Source of the DNA: Phaeobacter bryozoorum
GTDB taxonomy: Bacteria > Pseudomonadota > Alphaproteobacteria > Rhodobacterales > Rhodobacteraceae
Length of the DNA stretch: 64,000 nt
Direction: 5' to 3' (one strand)
NCBI RefSeq assembly: GCF_041893525.1
Contig: NZ_CP169068.1
Shown here: positions 63,986 through 64,000 of the stretch, piece after piece
Numbering within the stretch: position 1 is the stretch's first letter
How the letters are laid out: every line of letters starts with the position of its first letter
Program-made: the position numbers and the translations under genes
Notes under the pieces: model-generated
The model's database searches: none
The model's input: only the letters and a program-made list of their open reading frames with translations
What the model was told of the DNA's origin: nothing

Positions 63986-64000
63986 GATCCGACCATGGAC

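Overview
The window looks like a chromosomal segment of a marine alphaproteobacterium of the Rhodobacterales (roseobacter group: Phaeobacter, Ruegeria, Leisingera and relatives). Base composition is GC-rich. Gene content fits: a six-gene glycerol ABC importer of the rhizobial GlpSTPQUV type, an RTX protein with a C-terminal Hint domain, a roseobacter-type Wzx/Wzz exopolysaccharide set, a hydroxyproline catabolic block, and a tight trpA/rplY/pth/ychF housekeeping end. No phage, IS element, CRISPR array or integrase was seen.

Layout. (1) 1-8199: a nonribosomal peptide synthetase end (A domain with an embedded luciferase-like monooxygenase, then PCP), a PPTase, two related SGNH-like proteins (the second fused to a glycoside-hydrolase-like barrel) and a GT2 glycosyltransferase. 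All neighbours in this chain overlap by ATGA. The NRPS and the first SGNH gene each carry one apparent single-base deletion. (2) 8218-14360: exopolysaccharide genes (GT4, Wzx flippase, Wzz, CpsD-like P-loop protein, ExoY-like priming transferase). (3) 15026-17080: DgoK-like kinase and a THUMP rRNA methyltransferase. (4) 17408-23432: glycerol importer glpV-S-T-P-Q-U. (5) 23588-27603: BlaI/M56 pair and a chemoreceptor. (6) 27770-33222: hydroxyproline degradation (FAD dehydrogenase, alpha-ketoglutarate semialdehyde dehydrogenase, epimerase, deaminase) with a divergent GntR regulator. (7) 33248-36846: a surface-sugar cassette (GT2, FdtA-like ketoisomerase, DegT aminotransferase, SDR), then a 1307-residue RTX/Hint protein. 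(8) 41192-51049: a regulator divergent from a CocE hydrolase, a DppABCDF-like importer and a YtcJ-like amidohydrolase. (9) 51447-54954: an ECF42/DGPF sigma-factor group with VOC, MAPEG, TfoX-N and DUF2461 proteins. (10) 55567-63985: tRNA-Ser, nucleoside hydrolase, ychF, pagL-like, trpA, an FMN alpha-hydroxy-acid dehydrogenase, rplY, pth and a beta-lactamase-family hydrolase.

Most interesting points. The NRPS A domain reads as glycine-specific (D-I-L-Q-L-G-M-I-W at the nine specificity positions) and has a monooxygenase inserted between A4 and A5, the arrangement known from myxothiazol/melithiazol terminal-amide formation. Here it is translationally coupled to carbohydrate-active genes and abuts an exopolysaccharide locus. 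The glycerol importer ATPases are complementarily degenerate: one lacks the H-loop histidine, the other the LSGGQ signature. The regulator/CocE intergenic region holds four 6-bp direct repeats at an exact 10-bp period. Perfect palindromes sit at the hydroxyproline, glycerol and hydroxy-acid-dehydrogenase promoters.

Limits: all functions are read from motifs by eye, no database search was possible, and start sites were chosen from visible ribosome binding sites and overlaps.
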